The notes: generated by a model from the sequence alone, not told the origin. Positions 38,658 to 50,055 are shown, numbered from the stretch's first letter. The stretch: DNA of 64,000 nt from Methylotenera sp. (GCA_017880905.1 JADGRO010000032.1:30946-94945), one strand, 5' to 3'. Numbers and translations are program-made.

Positions 38658-38736
38658 TATTAGCTAGCGACAGTGTTTCAAGCTGGTGCTTATAATAAAT
38701 TAAAATTAATAATGTTTTTTAGGGGAGTAATTTTCA

Positions 38737-39930
38737 ATGAAAGCATTAGTTTCAGCTAATGATGTTTTATTCGTATTGATGGGTGCCATCATGGTGCTGG
38801 CGATGCACGCGGGTTTCGCGTTTTTAGAACTCGGCACTGTTCGTAGTAAAAACCAGGTCAATGCATTAGTCAAAATCATGGTGGATTTTTCAATCTCTAC
38901 CATAGCGTACTTTTTTATCGGTTATAGCATTGCCTACGGCGTGAATTTTTTTAGTGGTGCTGACATACTAGCCGCTAAAAATGGCTACGCTTTAGTCAAA
39001 TTCTTTTTCTTGCTGACTTTTGCTGCAGCCGTGCCAGCTATTGTATCTGGCGGTATTGCTGAACGCGCAAAATTTAATCCACAAATTGCCGCGACATTTT
39101 TATTGGTCGGGTTTGTGTATCCATTTTTTGAGGGCATTGCTTGGAATAAACACTATGGTTTTCAAGATTGGCTTTTAGCAAATTTTGGTGCCAATTTTCA
39201 CGATTTTGCTGGCTCAGTCGTGGTGCATGCCATGGGCGGCTGGATTGCATTAGCAGCAGTCATTTTGCTAGGTGCGCGCACTGGCAGATATGCTAAGGAC
39301 GGCAGCATACATGCGCATCCACCTTCAAATATTCCGTTCTTAGCGCTAGGTGCATGGATACTCACTGTTGGCTGGTTTGGCTTTAACGTGATGTCCGCGC
39401 AAAGCATTCAAGGCATTTCTGGTCTGGTGGCTGTTAACTCGCTGATGGCTTTGGTTGGCGGAACGCTTGCCGCGCTGCTAATAGGCAAAAATGATCCTGG
39501 TTTTGTGCATAATGGCCCATTAGCAGGTTTAGTAGCGATATGTGCAGGCTCAGATGTCATGCACCCACTTGGTGCGCTGGTGACTGGTACAGTGGCTGGT
39601 ACTTTGTTTGTGTGGGCGTTCACCGCCACACAAAATCGCTTAAAAATTGATGACGTGCTAGGCGTGTGGCCATTGCATGGCTTGTGTGGCGCTTGGGGTG
39701 GCATTGCGGCGGGTATTTTTGGTACAAAAAGTTTAGGCGGTTTGGGTGGAGTCACTTTTGTGTCGCAACTCATCGGAACTAGTTTAGGTATTGTTGTTGC
39801 TTTGGTGGGTGGTGTGATTGTTTACGGAACACTTAAAAAATTATTTGGCATTCGCATGGATGCCGAAGATGAATTTAATGGTGCCGATTTAAGCATTCAT
39901 AAAATCAACTCAACACCTGCGGACGCATAA
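38737..39930 (+). CDS. amtB: Ammonium transporter
   Basis: Inner-membrane Amt channel for ammonium, 397 residues with about eleven helices. Characteristic parts are FAFLELGTVRSKNQVNALVK, DFAGSVVVHAMGGWIALAAV and GVWPLHGLCGAWGGIAAGIF, with the paired pore histidines in VVHAMGG and PLHGL. The protein starts with its first helix and no separate leader peptide is obvious. No glnK gene lies next to it, which is unusual for bacterial amtB; the PII partner must be encoded elsewhere. The NtrC and sigma-54 sites upstream point to induction under nitrogen limitation. Confidence 0.95.
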   Translation: MKALVSANDVLFVLMGAIMVLAMHAGFAFLELGTVRSKNQVNALVKIMVDFSISTIAYFFIGYSIAYGVNFFSGADILAAKNGYALVKFFFLLTFAAAVPAIVSGGIAERAKFNPQIAATFLLVGFVYPFFEGIAWNKHYGFQDWLLANFGANFHDFAGSVVVHAMGGWIALAAVILLGARTGRYAKDGSIHAHPPSNIPFLALGAWILTVGWFGFNVMSAQSIQGISGLVAVNSLMALVGGTLAALLIGKNDPGFVHNGPLAGLVAICAGSDVMHPLGALVTGTVAGTLFVWAFTATQNRLKIDDVLGVWPLHGLCGAWGGIAAGIFGTKSLGGLGGVTFVSQLIGTSLGIVVALVGGVIVYGTLKKLFGIRMDAEDEFNGADLSIHKINSTPADA

Positions 39931-39955
39931 CCAGCATGTTTATAGCAAGTTTAAA

Positions 39956-39981
39956 GAGACGCAATTTGCGTCCCCTTTTTT
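39956..39981 (+). terminator. Rho-independent terminator of amtB
   Basis: GACGC and GCGTC pair around AATTT, followed by CCC and six T. It lies 28 bases past the amtB stop. Confidence 0.75.
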
Positions 39982-40003
39982 ATGGGCGGTGTTGAAGTGA
40001 GTA

Positions 40004-40993
40004 TTAGAAGAGTTCTATGTCGCCTGTGTTGTCGCTGTGTTCTAACGCGCCAGAAGCGATTAATTGCTCATGCTGGCATACTTGATTCCTACCATTGTTT
40101 TTGGCGTGATACAGCGATAGATCTGCTCGGTCAATGAGTGTGGAAGAAAGATCAAATGTTTCGATTCTGGTATATCCACAACTTACGGTGACTTCCCCAA
40201 CTTGAGGAAAACTATATTTTTCAACGTTTCCTCTAAATCGATTTAACACGATGGTCATCGTTTCGTCAGAAGGGCACTGAAACACGCCAACAAATTCTTC
40301 GCCCCCAAATCGGAATAGTAAGTCTTTGTCTCTAAAGCTTTTTTCCATTATGCGTGAAAATAATAATAACACTTCGTCGCCCATTAGATGGCCAAATGTA
40401 TCATTGACACGTTTAAAGTGATCAATATCAAAAATAGCGAGATAACTAGGCATGTTACTGTCGCTGTTGCGTCTATGCTGATTGCCTTGCAAACTCGATA
40501 TAATGCCATTAATCTTAAGATCGAAAGTTTTTCGATTAAGCAAGCCTGTCAGTGTGTCACGCTCATTTTCATTCATTAGTGCAACAAAGTTATGGTAGAT
40601 TTTTAAGATCATAATAGTGAGTGCATGATCTTGTGAATCTTGCGCTGCCTTAATCAAAATCACTGCAATAGGTTTATTTTTAGCGCTTAACAAGGGAAAC
40701 AAGGTTAACTTTTTTTCTTGCTGCTGAATGTAAGTGGTTTTACCACTTTCAAGGCATACCTTTAATGCATCTAAGATATCTGCAGGAATTTCTTCATTTT
40801 GATGATGTTTGCCAATTAGCGTGTTAGCGTACTTAATGCTATCAATGCTACTGGCTCGATACAAAGTCATGCTTTCTGGCGCAGCAAGCTTAAAAAGCGT
40901 TTGCGCTAGTGCTAACTCGAGTGCGTTAGAGTCTCTCTCGCTGGTAAGCGAGATAATATTTTCTAAGACGTTTTTAATTTTATTTTGTGACAT
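40004..40993 (-). CDS. Diguanylate cyclase with GAF-like N-terminal domain
   Basis: Soluble protein of 329 residues. The first 150 or so look like a degenerate GAF domain (LTLFPLLSAKNKPIAVILIK). The GGDEF domain follows (about 155-310), with FDIDHFKRVNDTFGHLMGDE and active site FGGEEF, which should be active; RDKD before it fits an inhibitory site. No membrane helix is present. The signal sensed is unknown. Convergent with amtB. Confidence 0.9.
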   Translation of the reverse strand: MSQNKIKNVLENIISLTSERDSNALELALAQTLFKLAAPESMTLYRASSIDSIKYANTLIGKHHQNEEIPADILDALKVCLESGKTTYIQQQEKKLTLFPLLSAKNKPIAVILIKAAQDSQDHALTIMILKIYHNFVALMNENERDTLTGLLNRKTFDLKINGIISSLQGNQHRRNSDSNMPSYLAIFDIDHFKRVNDTFGHLMGDEVLLLFSRIMEKSFRDKDLLFRFGGEEFVGVFQCPSDETMTIVLNRFRGNVEKYSFPQVGEVTVSCGYTRIETFDLSSTLIDRADLSLYHAKNNGRNQVCQHEQLIASGALEHSDNTGDIELF

Positions 40994-41135
40994 TATTCTA
41001 GCTTTATTATAGTTTTAGCTATCGTATTATCCTCAATAAAGCGAAAAGTAAATTGATAATAAACACTGGTAATTTTGCTTAGATTTTTAGATTGCAACGT
41101 ATATGCCTTGTGGTGCTACATGGTAAAATCTACCC

Positions 41136-41834
41136 ATGCAAAAATTTCATGCACTCATTCCTGCGGCAGGCACTGGCAATCGTATGGCTAATGTGCTTCC
41201 TAAGCAGTATGTGCCTTTGGCTGGCAAGCCGATTATCTCACATACTATACAAGTTTTTTTTAACAATTCTCGTATTAGCAGTATCCACCTGGCATTAAAC
41301 CCAGACGATGAATTTTGGCGCAGTTTAACGTTAGAACCCACTAGCAAACTTAAATTACATTACACTGGTGGCAATAGCCGAGCTGAGACCGTGTTGAATA
41401 CCTTGCAGGCCATGAATGTTAATGGCGATGTTGCAGACGATGACTGGATTTTGGTGCACGATGCGGCGCGGCCTGGTTTAACGCATCAATTGCTTGATAA
41501 CTTACTAAACACCTTAGAAAACGATGAGGTGGGCGGCTTACTGGCCATGCCATTGGCGGATACTTTAAAGCAAGCTGACCAAGCGCAGCGAACCGAAAAA
41601 ACTGTACCACGTGCCAATTTATGGCAAGCACAAACGCCGCAGATGTTTCGTTATGGCTTGCTTAAAAAAGCCTTAGAAAATTTTAAAGGTGCTGCTACCG
41701 ATGAAGCTGAAGCCATTGAAGCACTTGGGTTACAGCCAAAATTGGTGCAAGGCGATTTACGCAATTTAAAAATTACTTATCCGCAAGATTTAGCGTTATT
41801 AGAGGCACTTTTTAAGTCCGAGAAAAATAATTAA
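41136..41834 (+). CDS. ispD: 2-C-methyl-D-erythritol 4-phosphate cytidylyltransferase
   Basis: Third step of the MEP isoprenoid pathway, joining CTP and MEP. The 232 residues begin FHALIPAAGTGNRMANVLPK, the nucleotide-binding loop, with LPKQYVPLAGKPIISHTI following and the conserved ILVHDAARPGLTHQLLD in the middle. ispF lies 13 bases downstream, and the pair is cotranscribed in most proteobacteria. Confidence 0.96.
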   Translation: MQKFHALIPAAGTGNRMANVLPKQYVPLAGKPIISHTIQVFFNNSRISSIHLALNPDDEFWRSLTLEPTSKLKLHYTGGNSRAETVLNTLQAMNVNGDVADDDWILVHDAARPGLTHQLLDNLLNTLENDEVGGLLAMPLADTLKQADQAQRTEKTVPRANLWQAQTPQMFRYGLLKKALENFKGAATDEAEAIEALGLQPKLVQGDLRNLKITYPQDLALLEALFKSEKNN

Positions 41835-41847
41835 CAAGGAAAAATAA

Positions 41848-42327
41848 ATGACAATACGCATAGGCCATGGTTTTGACGTGCACGCGCTTGTTGTAGGCCG
41901 AAAATGCATCATTGGCGGCGTCGAAATCGCGTTTGATAAGGGCTTGGATGGTCATTCTGACGCCGACGTTTTACTGCACGCTATTTGCGATGCGCTCCTT
42001 GGTGCAGCGGCGCTGGGCGACATCGGCAAGCATTTCCCGCCGAGTGATGCAAAGTTTAAAGACATTGATTCACGCCAGTTGCTGCGCCATGTAGTTTCGT
42101 TACTCAAAACTAAAAATTACGGAGTAAATAATATCGATGCGACCGTGATCTGTGAAGCGCCAAAACTTGCACCACACACTGCGCAAATGTGTGCCAATAT
42201 TGCAACCGATTGCAATGTGGATGTCTCACAAATCAATGTTAAAGCCACTACGACGGAAAAATTAGGCTTTACTGGCCGTGGCGAAGGCATTGCAGCCGAA
42301 GCCGTTTGTACGCTAGCCCAGATTTGA
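41848..42327 (+). CDS. ispF: 2-C-methyl-D-erythritol 2,4-cyclodiphosphate synthase
   Basis: Fifth step of the MEP pathway. The 159-residue protein has the zinc-site start [32 protein letters not shown] and [10 protein letters not shown], and ends with [19 protein letters not shown]. All motifs are intact. The ABC exporter gene begins two bases after its stop. Confidence 0.97.
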   Translation: MTIRIGHGFDVHALVVGRKCIIGGVEIAFDKGLDGHSDADVLLHAICDALLGAAALGDIGKHFPPSDAKFKDIDSRQLLRHVVSLLKTKNYGVNNIDATVICEAPKLAPHTAQMCANIATDCNVDVSQINVKATTTEKLGFTGRGEGIAAEAVCTLAQI

Positions 42328-42329
42328 AT

Positions 42330-44171
42330 ATGTTTAAGTGGTTTGAACAACTCGCCAAGCCTTTTCCAGAAAGCTTAATCACCACGCCACCCAAAAGTTT
42401 TTGGGCGTTTGCATGGGGCTGCATACAAGGGTTACGCCCATTTTTGCTGAGCATGACCTTACTTACCGCCATCATTGGAGCGTTCGAGGCCTTGCTGTTT
42501 GCCATGATGGGCAAAGTGGTGGATTGGCTCGCCAATATTCCGCCTGCCGAATTATGGAGTCGGCAAGGCACGCATCTCACTTGGCTCGCCATTATTCTTC
42601 TCGCAAGCACTGTGTTTATTGGCTTGCAGACCTTACTTAAGCATCAAACGCTGGCGGGCGTGTTCCCTATGCGCATGCGCTGGAATTTCCATCGGCTTAT
42701 GTTGAACCAAAGCATGAGTTTTTACCAGGATGAGTTTGCTGGCCGTGTCGCTGCCAAAGTAATGCAGACCGCATTGGCGGTGCGCGATGTATGGTTTATT
42801 GTGACGGATATTTTAGTGTTTGTGATTATCTACTTCGCCACTATGGTAGGGGTAGTAGGTAGCTTTAACTTATTGATTATTTGGCCATTTTTAGCTTGGC
42901 TGGTTTTGTATGCAAGTGCTTTATTTTATTTTGTACCTAAACTCAGTAACGTAGGTCGGCAGCAAGCCGATGCACGTAGTTTAATGACAGGGCGCATCAC
43001 CGATGCCTACACCAATATCAGCACGGTGAAGTTGTTCTCTCACGCAGGGCGCGAGGCAGGTTATGCACAATCCGCAATGCACGAGTTTTTAGGTACGGTA
43101 AACCAGCAAATGCGCTTGGTGAGTATGGTGGAAACCATCAATCACTTGCTGAATATGGGCTTGCTGATTGCTGCCGGTGGTTTGGCTTTGTGGTTATGGA
43201 GCCATGGCAAAGTCGGCGTGGGCGGCGTTGCAGCGGTCACCGCCATGTCGCTTCGCTTAAATGGTATTTCGCATTGGGTGATGTGGGAAATGACAACGCT
43301 CTACGAGCAAGTAGGCACGGTACAAGATGGCATTAATACGCTCACCACACACAATAAAATTATCGATGCTCCGGATGCAAAGCCGTTGCAAGTAAAGCAG
43401 GGTAAAATTGATTTCGATGCGGTTAGTTTTAACTATGGCAGGAAACTGAACGATAGCCAAAAAGAACTGCTAAAAACGCTAAATTTGCACATCAAAGCTG
43501 GCGAAAAAGTAGGGTTGGTGGGGCGCTCTGGCGCGGGTAAATCCACCATTGTGAATTTACTGCTGCGTTTTTATGAGGTTGAGTCTGGCGGCATCTTGAT
43601 TGATGGTCAAAACATCAATGCTGTCACACAAAACAGCTTGCGCGCGAGCATAGGTATGGTCACGCAAGACACGTCACTTTTACATAGAAGTGTGCGAGAC
43701 AACATTTTATACGGCCGGCCAGATGCGACTGAAGCAGAAATGATTGCCGCAGCCAAATGCGCCGAAGCGCACGAATTTATACTCAATTTGCAAGATGCCA
43801 AAGGCAGATTTGGCTACGATGCGCATGTGGGCGAACGCGGCGTGAAGCTCTCGGGCGGCCAGCGCCAGCGCATTGCCATTGCGCGCGTGATGCTGAAAGA
43901 CGCTCCGATTTTATTGCTGGATGAAGCCACCAGCGCGCTGGACAGTGAAGTGGAAGCAGTGATACAAAGTAGCCTTTATCAGCTCATGGAGGGTAAAACC
44001 GTGATTGCGATTGCACATAGGTTATCAACCATTGCCGCCATGGATAGGTTGATTGTGCTGGATGATGGGCAGATTATAGAAGAAGGCAATCACAAAAAGC
44101 TTTTAGCTAAAAAAGGTTTATACGCCAGTTTGTGGAGACATCAAAGTGGAGGATTTCTTGGTGAGCAATAA
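42330..44171 (+). CDS. ABC exporter, fused membrane and ATPase domains
   Basis: Half-transporter of 613 residues with a six-helix membrane domain (about 40-340) and an ATPase domain. Walker A is LVGRSGAGKSTIVNLLLRFY, the signature is VKLSGGQRQRIAIARVML, Walker B ILLLDEATSALDSE and the switch His lies in IAIAHRLSTIA. It should work as a homodimer. The MsbA/multidrug-type family exports lipids or drugs, and the substrate cannot be read. ATG 42330 follows the ispF stop by two bases; an in-frame TTG at 42306 lies within ispF and is less likely. Confidence 0.92.
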   Translation: MFKWFEQLAKPFPESLITTPPKSFWAFAWGCIQGLRPFLLSMTLLTAIIGAFEALLFAMMGKVVDWLANIPPAELWSRQGTHLTWLAIILLASTVFIGLQTLLKHQTLAGVFPMRMRWNFHRLMLNQSMSFYQDEFAGRVAAKVMQTALAVRDVWFIVTDILVFVIIYFATMVGVVGSFNLLIIWPFLAWLVLYASALFYFVPKLSNVGRQQADARSLMTGRITDAYTNISTVKLFSHAGREAGYAQSAMHEFLGTVNQQMRLVSMVETINHLLNMGLLIAAGGLALWLWSHGKVGVGGVAAVTAMSLRLNGISHWVMWEMTTLYEQVGTVQDGINTLTTHNKIIDAPDAKPLQVKQGKIDFDAVSFNYGRKLNDSQKELLKTLNLHIKAGEKVGLVGRSGAGKSTIVNLLLRFYEVESGGILIDGQNINAVTQNSLRASIGMVTQDTSLLHRSVRDNILYGRPDATEAEMIAAAKCAEAHEFILNLQDAKGRFGYDAHVGERGVKLSGGQRQRIAIARVMLKDAPILLLDEATSALDSEVEAVIQSSLYQLMEGKTVIAIAHRLSTIAAMDRLIVLDDGQIIEEGNHKKLLAKKGLYASLWRHQSGGFLGEQ

Positions 44172-44195
44172 AATGAATTTTTTGAGGATATCAAA

Positions 44196-44675
44196 ATGAC
44201 AGAAAATATTGAAACTCGCCCGCCCGTACCGCCCTTTACCCGTGAAACCGCCATACAAAAAGTGCGCTTGGCAGAAGATGGCTGGAACAGCCGCGACCCG
44301 CAGCGTGTTTCACTGGTGTATACGCCAGATTCGCAATGGCGCAACCGTGCGGAGTTTCCCAAAGGCCGTGCACAAATTGTGGAATTTTTAACCCGTAAAT
44401 GGGCAAAAGAACTGGATTACAGGCTGATTAAAGAACTATGGGCGTTTACCGATAATCGCATCGCGGTGCGCTTTGCTTATGAATGGCATGCCGATGCAGG
44501 CAACTGGTTTCGCTCATACGGCAACGAGAACTGGCAGTTCGATGCCAATGGTTTAATGGAACTGCGCTATGCCAGCATCAACGATTTACCGATTAAAGAA
44601 ACCGAGCGCAAGTTCTTTTGGCCGCTAGGCCGCAGACCGGATGACCATGCGAGCTTGAGTGAGTTGGGACTCTAG
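44196..44675 (+). CDS. DUF1348 / NTF2-like protein
   Basis: Small soluble protein of 159 residues, all DUF1348: [58 protein letters not shown] and a C-terminal [19 protein letters not shown]. The NTF2 fold is a cone-shaped pocket used for small ligands or catalysis; the activity of this family is unknown. It follows the ABC exporter by 24 bases and may share its transcript. Confidence 0.88.
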   Translation: MTENIETRPPVPPFTRETAIQKVRLAEDGWNSRDPQRVSLVYTPDSQWRNRAEFPKGRAQIVEFLTRKWAKELDYRLIKELWAFTDNRIAVRFAYEWHADAGNWFRSYGNENWQFDANGLMELRYASINDLPIKETERKFFWPLGRRPDDHASLSELGL

Positions 44676-44683
44676 TGTTTGAA

Positions 44684-45904
44684 TTAGATGTCACGAAGTA
44701 AGAAGGTTGATTCAAGAGACGCTGTCGATTGAGGTGATTCGGCGGTAGCAACAATGACTAGATTGTTTGCGGGTGCAGTTATCAAAACTTCTTCCGAAGC
44801 TGAGATGTTAGGTGTTGGGACAGAAACGTTCGCACTTCTGATTGAACATGAGAGTTGCCTGATTTCTGCTTTAAGTGCAACTCCATCAAAACTGAAATAT
44901 ACTGAATATTCCCAATTTCTCGGAGACGCCCCATCGAAAGTTGGTACTGCGCTGCATAATATGCGAGGTCTTCGGAATTTTTCTCCAAAGATTAGGTTTT
45001 TAGCATTCATATTGAGAGTTACGACTCCAAGCGATGCTCTGGCAGTCATGTTCTTTAACAGTGTGATTTTACTTTTCATGCCACTAATTGTAAGTGTACC
45101 TATAGCTGCCCCATTCGGGGCAGTAACCACAATGGACGCGCTCGGGCTTGAAATTGCGACTGTGCGCGAATTCGCAATCAAATTTGTTACGTCGTGAGTA
45201 GGAGATTCTGCTTGTACGCGAATCGCTTCTTGCCCCATTGGCACGACAAGAATTACATTACCACCTTCAGGACTCCACACGATACGCCTTGCTTCAATGT
45301 AAGGTGATGTAGTCGGAGGCTCTGATGAGCTAATTTTTGGATTAAGCTCGTGGCGGATAAATTCGATCTCTTTCCGGTTCTGCTCGTCCATTTTAACCAA
45401 TCGTCCAGTAAGCACGACTGGGCGTTGGTCTTTGAGGGTTGCTCACCATAGTACTTTTGCCGTTGGAAGTAATTCATGCGGTAGAGCCAACTTATCTGCA
45501 GTTCCAGACTGTCCAACTAGCAAGTTCATAATTAGCACTGTATCTTGAGGGACTTCTATCAGAAATGCTTTCTTGTTTTTCAGTATTTCTTGAGGAGGAT
45601 TATAGGTGCCAGGGCTTAGCAGAAACCTTAGTTCAAATGCGCCTAACCACTTACCATTTCCTAGAAGCAACGGTGCTGCGAATTGCTGAGGGGCGTCTCG
45701 CTCCTCAAGTCGCATATGAATCTGCCCGGAAGCATGGACGCTAATTTTTCCAGTCCCAAACATGCGGCTAGTTGCGTAGACTTCGCTACTGCTAACCCAA
45801 AACTTCCAGAACGACGTAGCTGGAACACCACCTCTGCTGGGCGCGACTCGTAGCTCGCCACCTAGCTTTAGCAAGGTTTCAAACGGCTTTTGTTGCACAG
45901 TCAC
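44684..45904 (-). pseudogene. Unrecognised gene interrupted by an in-frame TGA
   Basis: Two open stretches in one frame form a product of about 406 codons with a TGA at 45443-45445. The first part, from GTG 45904, runs 153 residues to LLPTAKVLW; the second resumes ATLKDQRPVVLTGRLVKMDE and runs to the end at 44684. The second half is beta-rich (SASIVVTAPNGAAIGTLTIS), with no membrane helix or known motif. A CGA-to-TGA change would account for the stop. The second part may still be translated from GTG 45415. The true start may be upstream, as the frame is open past 45904 with an ACGGAGG near 45955. No family recognised. Confidence 0.55.
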
Positions 45905-45981
45905 AATTAGTTGGAAATAGGTACTTCGGACAAATGTACAAGCAATAGCCTCCGTAAATCATTTTTAGGTCAGTTGTTTTG

Positions 45982-46524
45982 TTACATCTTCAACAACACA
46001 ATCACCGCGCCACTACCGCCATCTTCTGGCTTGGCTTGCGCATAGGCGATGACTTCATCGCGTTGCATCAACCAGCTGCGTAGTTTATGTTTAAGCACAG
46101 GTTCGCGGTTGCGCGAGCCTAAGCCTTTGCCATGCACAATGCGCACGCAGCGAATTTTACGTTTTTTGCAGGAGTTTAAAAAATCTGCCACGTATAGGCG
46201 GGCTTCATCGGTAATCAAACCGTGTAGATCGATTTGTGCTTGCACCACCCAAAAGCCGCGACGCAATTTGCTTAAAATGTTGGGCGCTTGTCCTTCGTGC
46301 AAGTAAAGCAGTTCTTCACCGCTTTCCACGTCATGTGCGGGAATGTAATCATCACTTAAGGAATCTTGCAATGCTTGTTTTTCATCGCGTATAAAGTGCT
46401 TGGCGATTGGTTTGGGATGTAATTTGGGAACGTGTTGAGGTTCTACCTTTAGCGGCCGCGCGCCTTTAACAGCCTCGTAAAAAAGGCTGTTGTCGTTATC
46501 CAAATCATCGTCGTGATTAGCCAT
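45982..46524 (-). CDS. Smr domain protein
   Basis: Protein of 180 residues. A variable N-terminal half is followed by a C-terminal Smr (MutS2-like) domain with IDLHGLITDEARLYVADFL, IRCVRIVHGKGLGS and HKLRSWLMQRDEVIAYAQAK. The DLHG and HGKG motifs are intact. Smr domains cleave or bind nucleic acids; SmrB of E. coli cuts mRNA at collided ribosomes, but equivalence is not shown. It lies downstream of trxB on the same strand, 40 bases away. Confidence 0.9.
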   Translation of the reverse strand: MANHDDDLDNDNSLFYEAVKGARPLKVEPQHVPKLHPKPIAKHFIRDEKQALQDSLSDDYIPAHDVESGEELLYLHEGQAPNILSKLRRGFWVVQAQIDLHGLITDEARLYVADFLNSCKKRKIRCVRIVHGKGLGSRNREPVLKHKLRSWLMQRDEVIAYAQAKPEDGGSGAVIVLLKM

Positions 46525-46564
46525 GAGGTTACAAACATAACTTATTTATTTTGAGTTATCTAGT

Positions 46565-47563
<999 letters not shown>

Positions 47564-47745
47564 TTAAAAATTGTGATAATTAGCTTGTTTTCAAGAGGCG
47601 AAACTTAATAGGCGAATTGGGTGAGTTTCGACAATGATTCAATAAAGCGTTATTTTAATTTTTAGACGTACTTTACGCAATTTGATTTTGCTATAATCAC
47701 ATAAATAATTTTTCCGTCAGTTTAATTTTCAAGGTTTGTAACACA

Positions 47746-50055
47746 TTGTTTTTTAATAAAAAATCATCTGCTGTAAATAGCCGCGTGCAAGCGCCGCCCA
47801 GCCCAACTCAAAAGCATGGCGTTAAACTGGTGCGTGAAGCGTGGTGGCTGGGTTTAGTGATGGTTGGTTTATATCTTGCGGTTATTCTAACGAGTTATTA
47901 CAAGCAAGATCCTTCCTGGTCGCACATGACGAGCCAAAATGCCACTATCCATAATTCTGGGGGCGAAGTTGGGGCGTATATTTCCGACATGCTGCTTTAT
48001 TTGTTTGGCTTTTCGGCCTGGTGGTGGGTAGTGCTAGCGTTTTACAGTATGTGGCTGGTGTATCGCAGCTTGGAACTTACAATGTCTGAGCGACCTTTTT
48101 TAGTATTTAATCTGGTCGGTTTTGGTTTACTCATTGTAACTTCTTCCACGCTAGAAGCCGGTCATCTAATCAACTTGCCGGCAACACTGCCGCTTGGCGC
48201 AGGCGGCATGCTGGGCAAAGCGATAGATAGTGCGCTACGAGATTTGTTCGGCTATCCCGGATCAACCTTGATATTGCTGTTACTCTTTGCAATCGGGTTT
48301 AGTTTATTTACAGGCTGGTCGTGGATTATGATGACCGAAAAACTGGGCGCCAGCTTAATTGCAAGCTACCAATGGGTTTTTAATAAATATTATGATTGGC
48401 AAGATAGAAAAGCCGGCAAAGTGGTAGAGCTTAAGCGCGAAGAATTTGTAGAAAATGAACGCAAACGCGCTGAAGACCGTGCCCCGCTTGAAATCAAAGC
48501 TGCCCAAACAGAAATCGCCAAAAGTGAACGTGTGCTCAAAGAAAAACAAGCTACCCTATTTGCTTCAGACCTCGATTCTAGCTTGCCTCCTTTGCATCTG
48601 TTGGATGAGGCTAATAATACGGTTGAGCTACCATCGGACGAAACACTGGATTTCACCTCGCGCTTGATTGAGCGCAAATTGGTCGATTTCGGTATCGAGG
48701 TCAAAGTCATTTCTGCGCAACCCGGGCCAGTGATTACGCGCTATGAATTTGAGCCTGCGGCTGGTGTAAAAGGTAGTCAAATTACTAATTTGGCAAAAGA
48801 TTTGGCACGCGCCTTATCAGTTATCAGTGTCCGTGTTGTCGAGACGATTCCCGGTAAAAGTTGCATGGGTTTGGAAATTCCGAATCCTAAGCGGCAAATC
48901 GTATTTTTATCTGAAATTGTGAGCAGTCAAGTGTACGCAGATTTAAATTCGCCCATCACGATTGCCATGGGTAAAGACATTGCTGGCAAGCCGGTGGTGG
49001 CAGATTTGGCCAAAATGCCGCATTTGCTGGTGGCTGGCACCACTGGCTCCGGAAAATCAGTGGCAATTAATGCGTTGATTTTGAGCTTTCTGTATAAATC
49101 AGAAGCCTCGAAAGTACGTATGATTTTAATCGACCCAAAAATGCTGGAACTCTCGGTATATGAAGGCATTCCGCATTTATTGGCGCCGGTGGTAACCGAT
49201 ATGCGGCAAGCTGCCAACGCGCTCAATTGGTGTGTTGCTGAGATGGAGCGCCGCTACAAGATTATGTCCATGTTGGGCGTGCGTAACTTGGCGGGTTACA
49301 ACCAAAAAATTAAAGATGCCGAAAAAGCGGGTGAAAAAATTCCACATCCGTTTAGCCTTACACCGGAAGAACCGGAACCATTGGAAGAAATGCCATTAAT
49401 CGTGGTGGTGATTGACGAATTGGCCGATTTGATGATGGTAGTCGGTAAAAAAGTGGAAGAACTTATCGCACGCTTGGCGCAAAAAGCACGCGCTTCTGGT
49501 ATCCATTTGGTATTGGCTACACAGCGTCCATCCGTAGATGTGATCACAGGCCTTATCAAAGCAAATATCCCAACGCGCGTGGCATTTCAGGTTTCCAGCA
49601 AAATAGATTCACGCACCATATTAGACCAAATGGGTGCTGAAGCGTTATTGGGGCAGGGCGATATGTTATACATGCCGCCGGGTAGCGGTTACCCTCAACG
49701 TATTCATGGCGCATTTGTGAGTGACCACGAGGTGCATCAGGTGGTGAATCATCTAAAAGCGATGGGCGAACCGAACTATATTGAAGGGATTTTGACCAAT
49801 GAAACAGAAGGTGGCGGAGAACTTGGCGACTTTAGCGATGATGGTGCTGAGAAAGACCCGCTTTATGATGAGGCGGTGGCTATCGTGCTAAAAAGCCGCC
49901 GTGCATCGATTTCATCGGTACAGCGCCAGCTTCGCATCGGTTACAACCGCGCCGCACGTTTGATAGAGGATATGGAGCGCGCAGGCTTGGTTTCTGCGAT
50001 GCAGAGCAACGGTAATAGAGAGGTATTGGTTAATAGTGGTACAAACAGTGAATAA
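47746..50055 (+). CDS. ftsK: DNA translocase FtsK
   Basis: Septal DNA pump that clears the chromosome terminus and activates XerCD. The 769-residue form has four N-terminal membrane helices (about 30-190), a short charged linker and the motor domain. Walker A lies in [16 protein letters not shown], Walker B in [15 protein letters not shown], and the C-terminal gamma winged helix includes [20 protein letters not shown]. The linker is much shorter than in E. coli, as in SpoIIIE-like forms. The start is TTG 47746, with AAGG before it; no ATG lies nearby. Confidence 0.95.
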   Translation: MFFNKKSSAVNSRVQAPPSPTQKHGVKLVREAWWLGLVMVGLYLAVILTSYYKQDPSWSHMTSQNATIHNSGGEVGAYISDMLLYLFGFSAWWWVVLAFYSMWLVYRSLELTMSERPFLVFNLVGFGLLIVTSSTLEAGHLINLPATLPLGAGGMLGKAIDSALRDLFGYPGSTLILLLLFAIGFSLFTGWSWIMMTEKLGASLIASYQWVFNKYYDWQDRKAGKVVELKREEFVENERKRAEDRAPLEIKAAQTEIAKSERVLKEKQATLFASDLDSSLPPLHLLDEANNTVELPSDETLDFTSRLIERKLVDFGIEVKVISAQPGPVITRYEFEPAAGVKGSQITNLAKDLARALSVISVRVVETIPGKSCMGLEIPNPKRQIVFLSEIVSSQVYADLNSPITIAMGKDIAGKPVVADLAKMPHLLVAGTTGSGKSVAINALILSFLYKSEASKVRMILIDPKMLELSVYEGIPHLLAPVVTDMRQAANALNWCVAEMERRYKIMSMLGVRNLAGYNQKIKDAEKAGEKIPHPFSLTPEEPEPLEEMPLIVVVIDELADLMMVVGKKVEELIARLAQKARASGIHLVLATQRPSVDVITGLIKANIPTRVAFQVSSKIDSRTILDQMGAEALLGQGDMLYMPPGSGYPQRIHGAFVSDHEVHQVVNHLKAMGEPNYIEGILTNETEGGGELGDFSDDGAEKDPLYDEAVAIVLKSRRASISSVQRQLRIGYNRAARLIEDMERAGLVSAMQSNGNREVLVNSGTNSE

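Noticed and set aside
44754..45197. Plus-strand frame of 147 codons opposite the interrupted gene
   Set aside because: The minus frame continues in phase over both sides of the TGA for 1.2 kb, which fits better than an isolated antisense frame without homology or ribosome binding site.
33005..45445. Reassigned stop codons as an explanation for the interrupted genes
   Set aside because: TAA, TAG and TGA all end many ordinary genes in this window at the expected places, and the interrupted genes are few and nonessential in type.
45443..45445. Selenocysteine at the internal TGA
   Set aside because: The context is not a redox or Cys-aligned site, no SECIS-like hairpin was evident, and a simple CGA-to-TGA change explains it.
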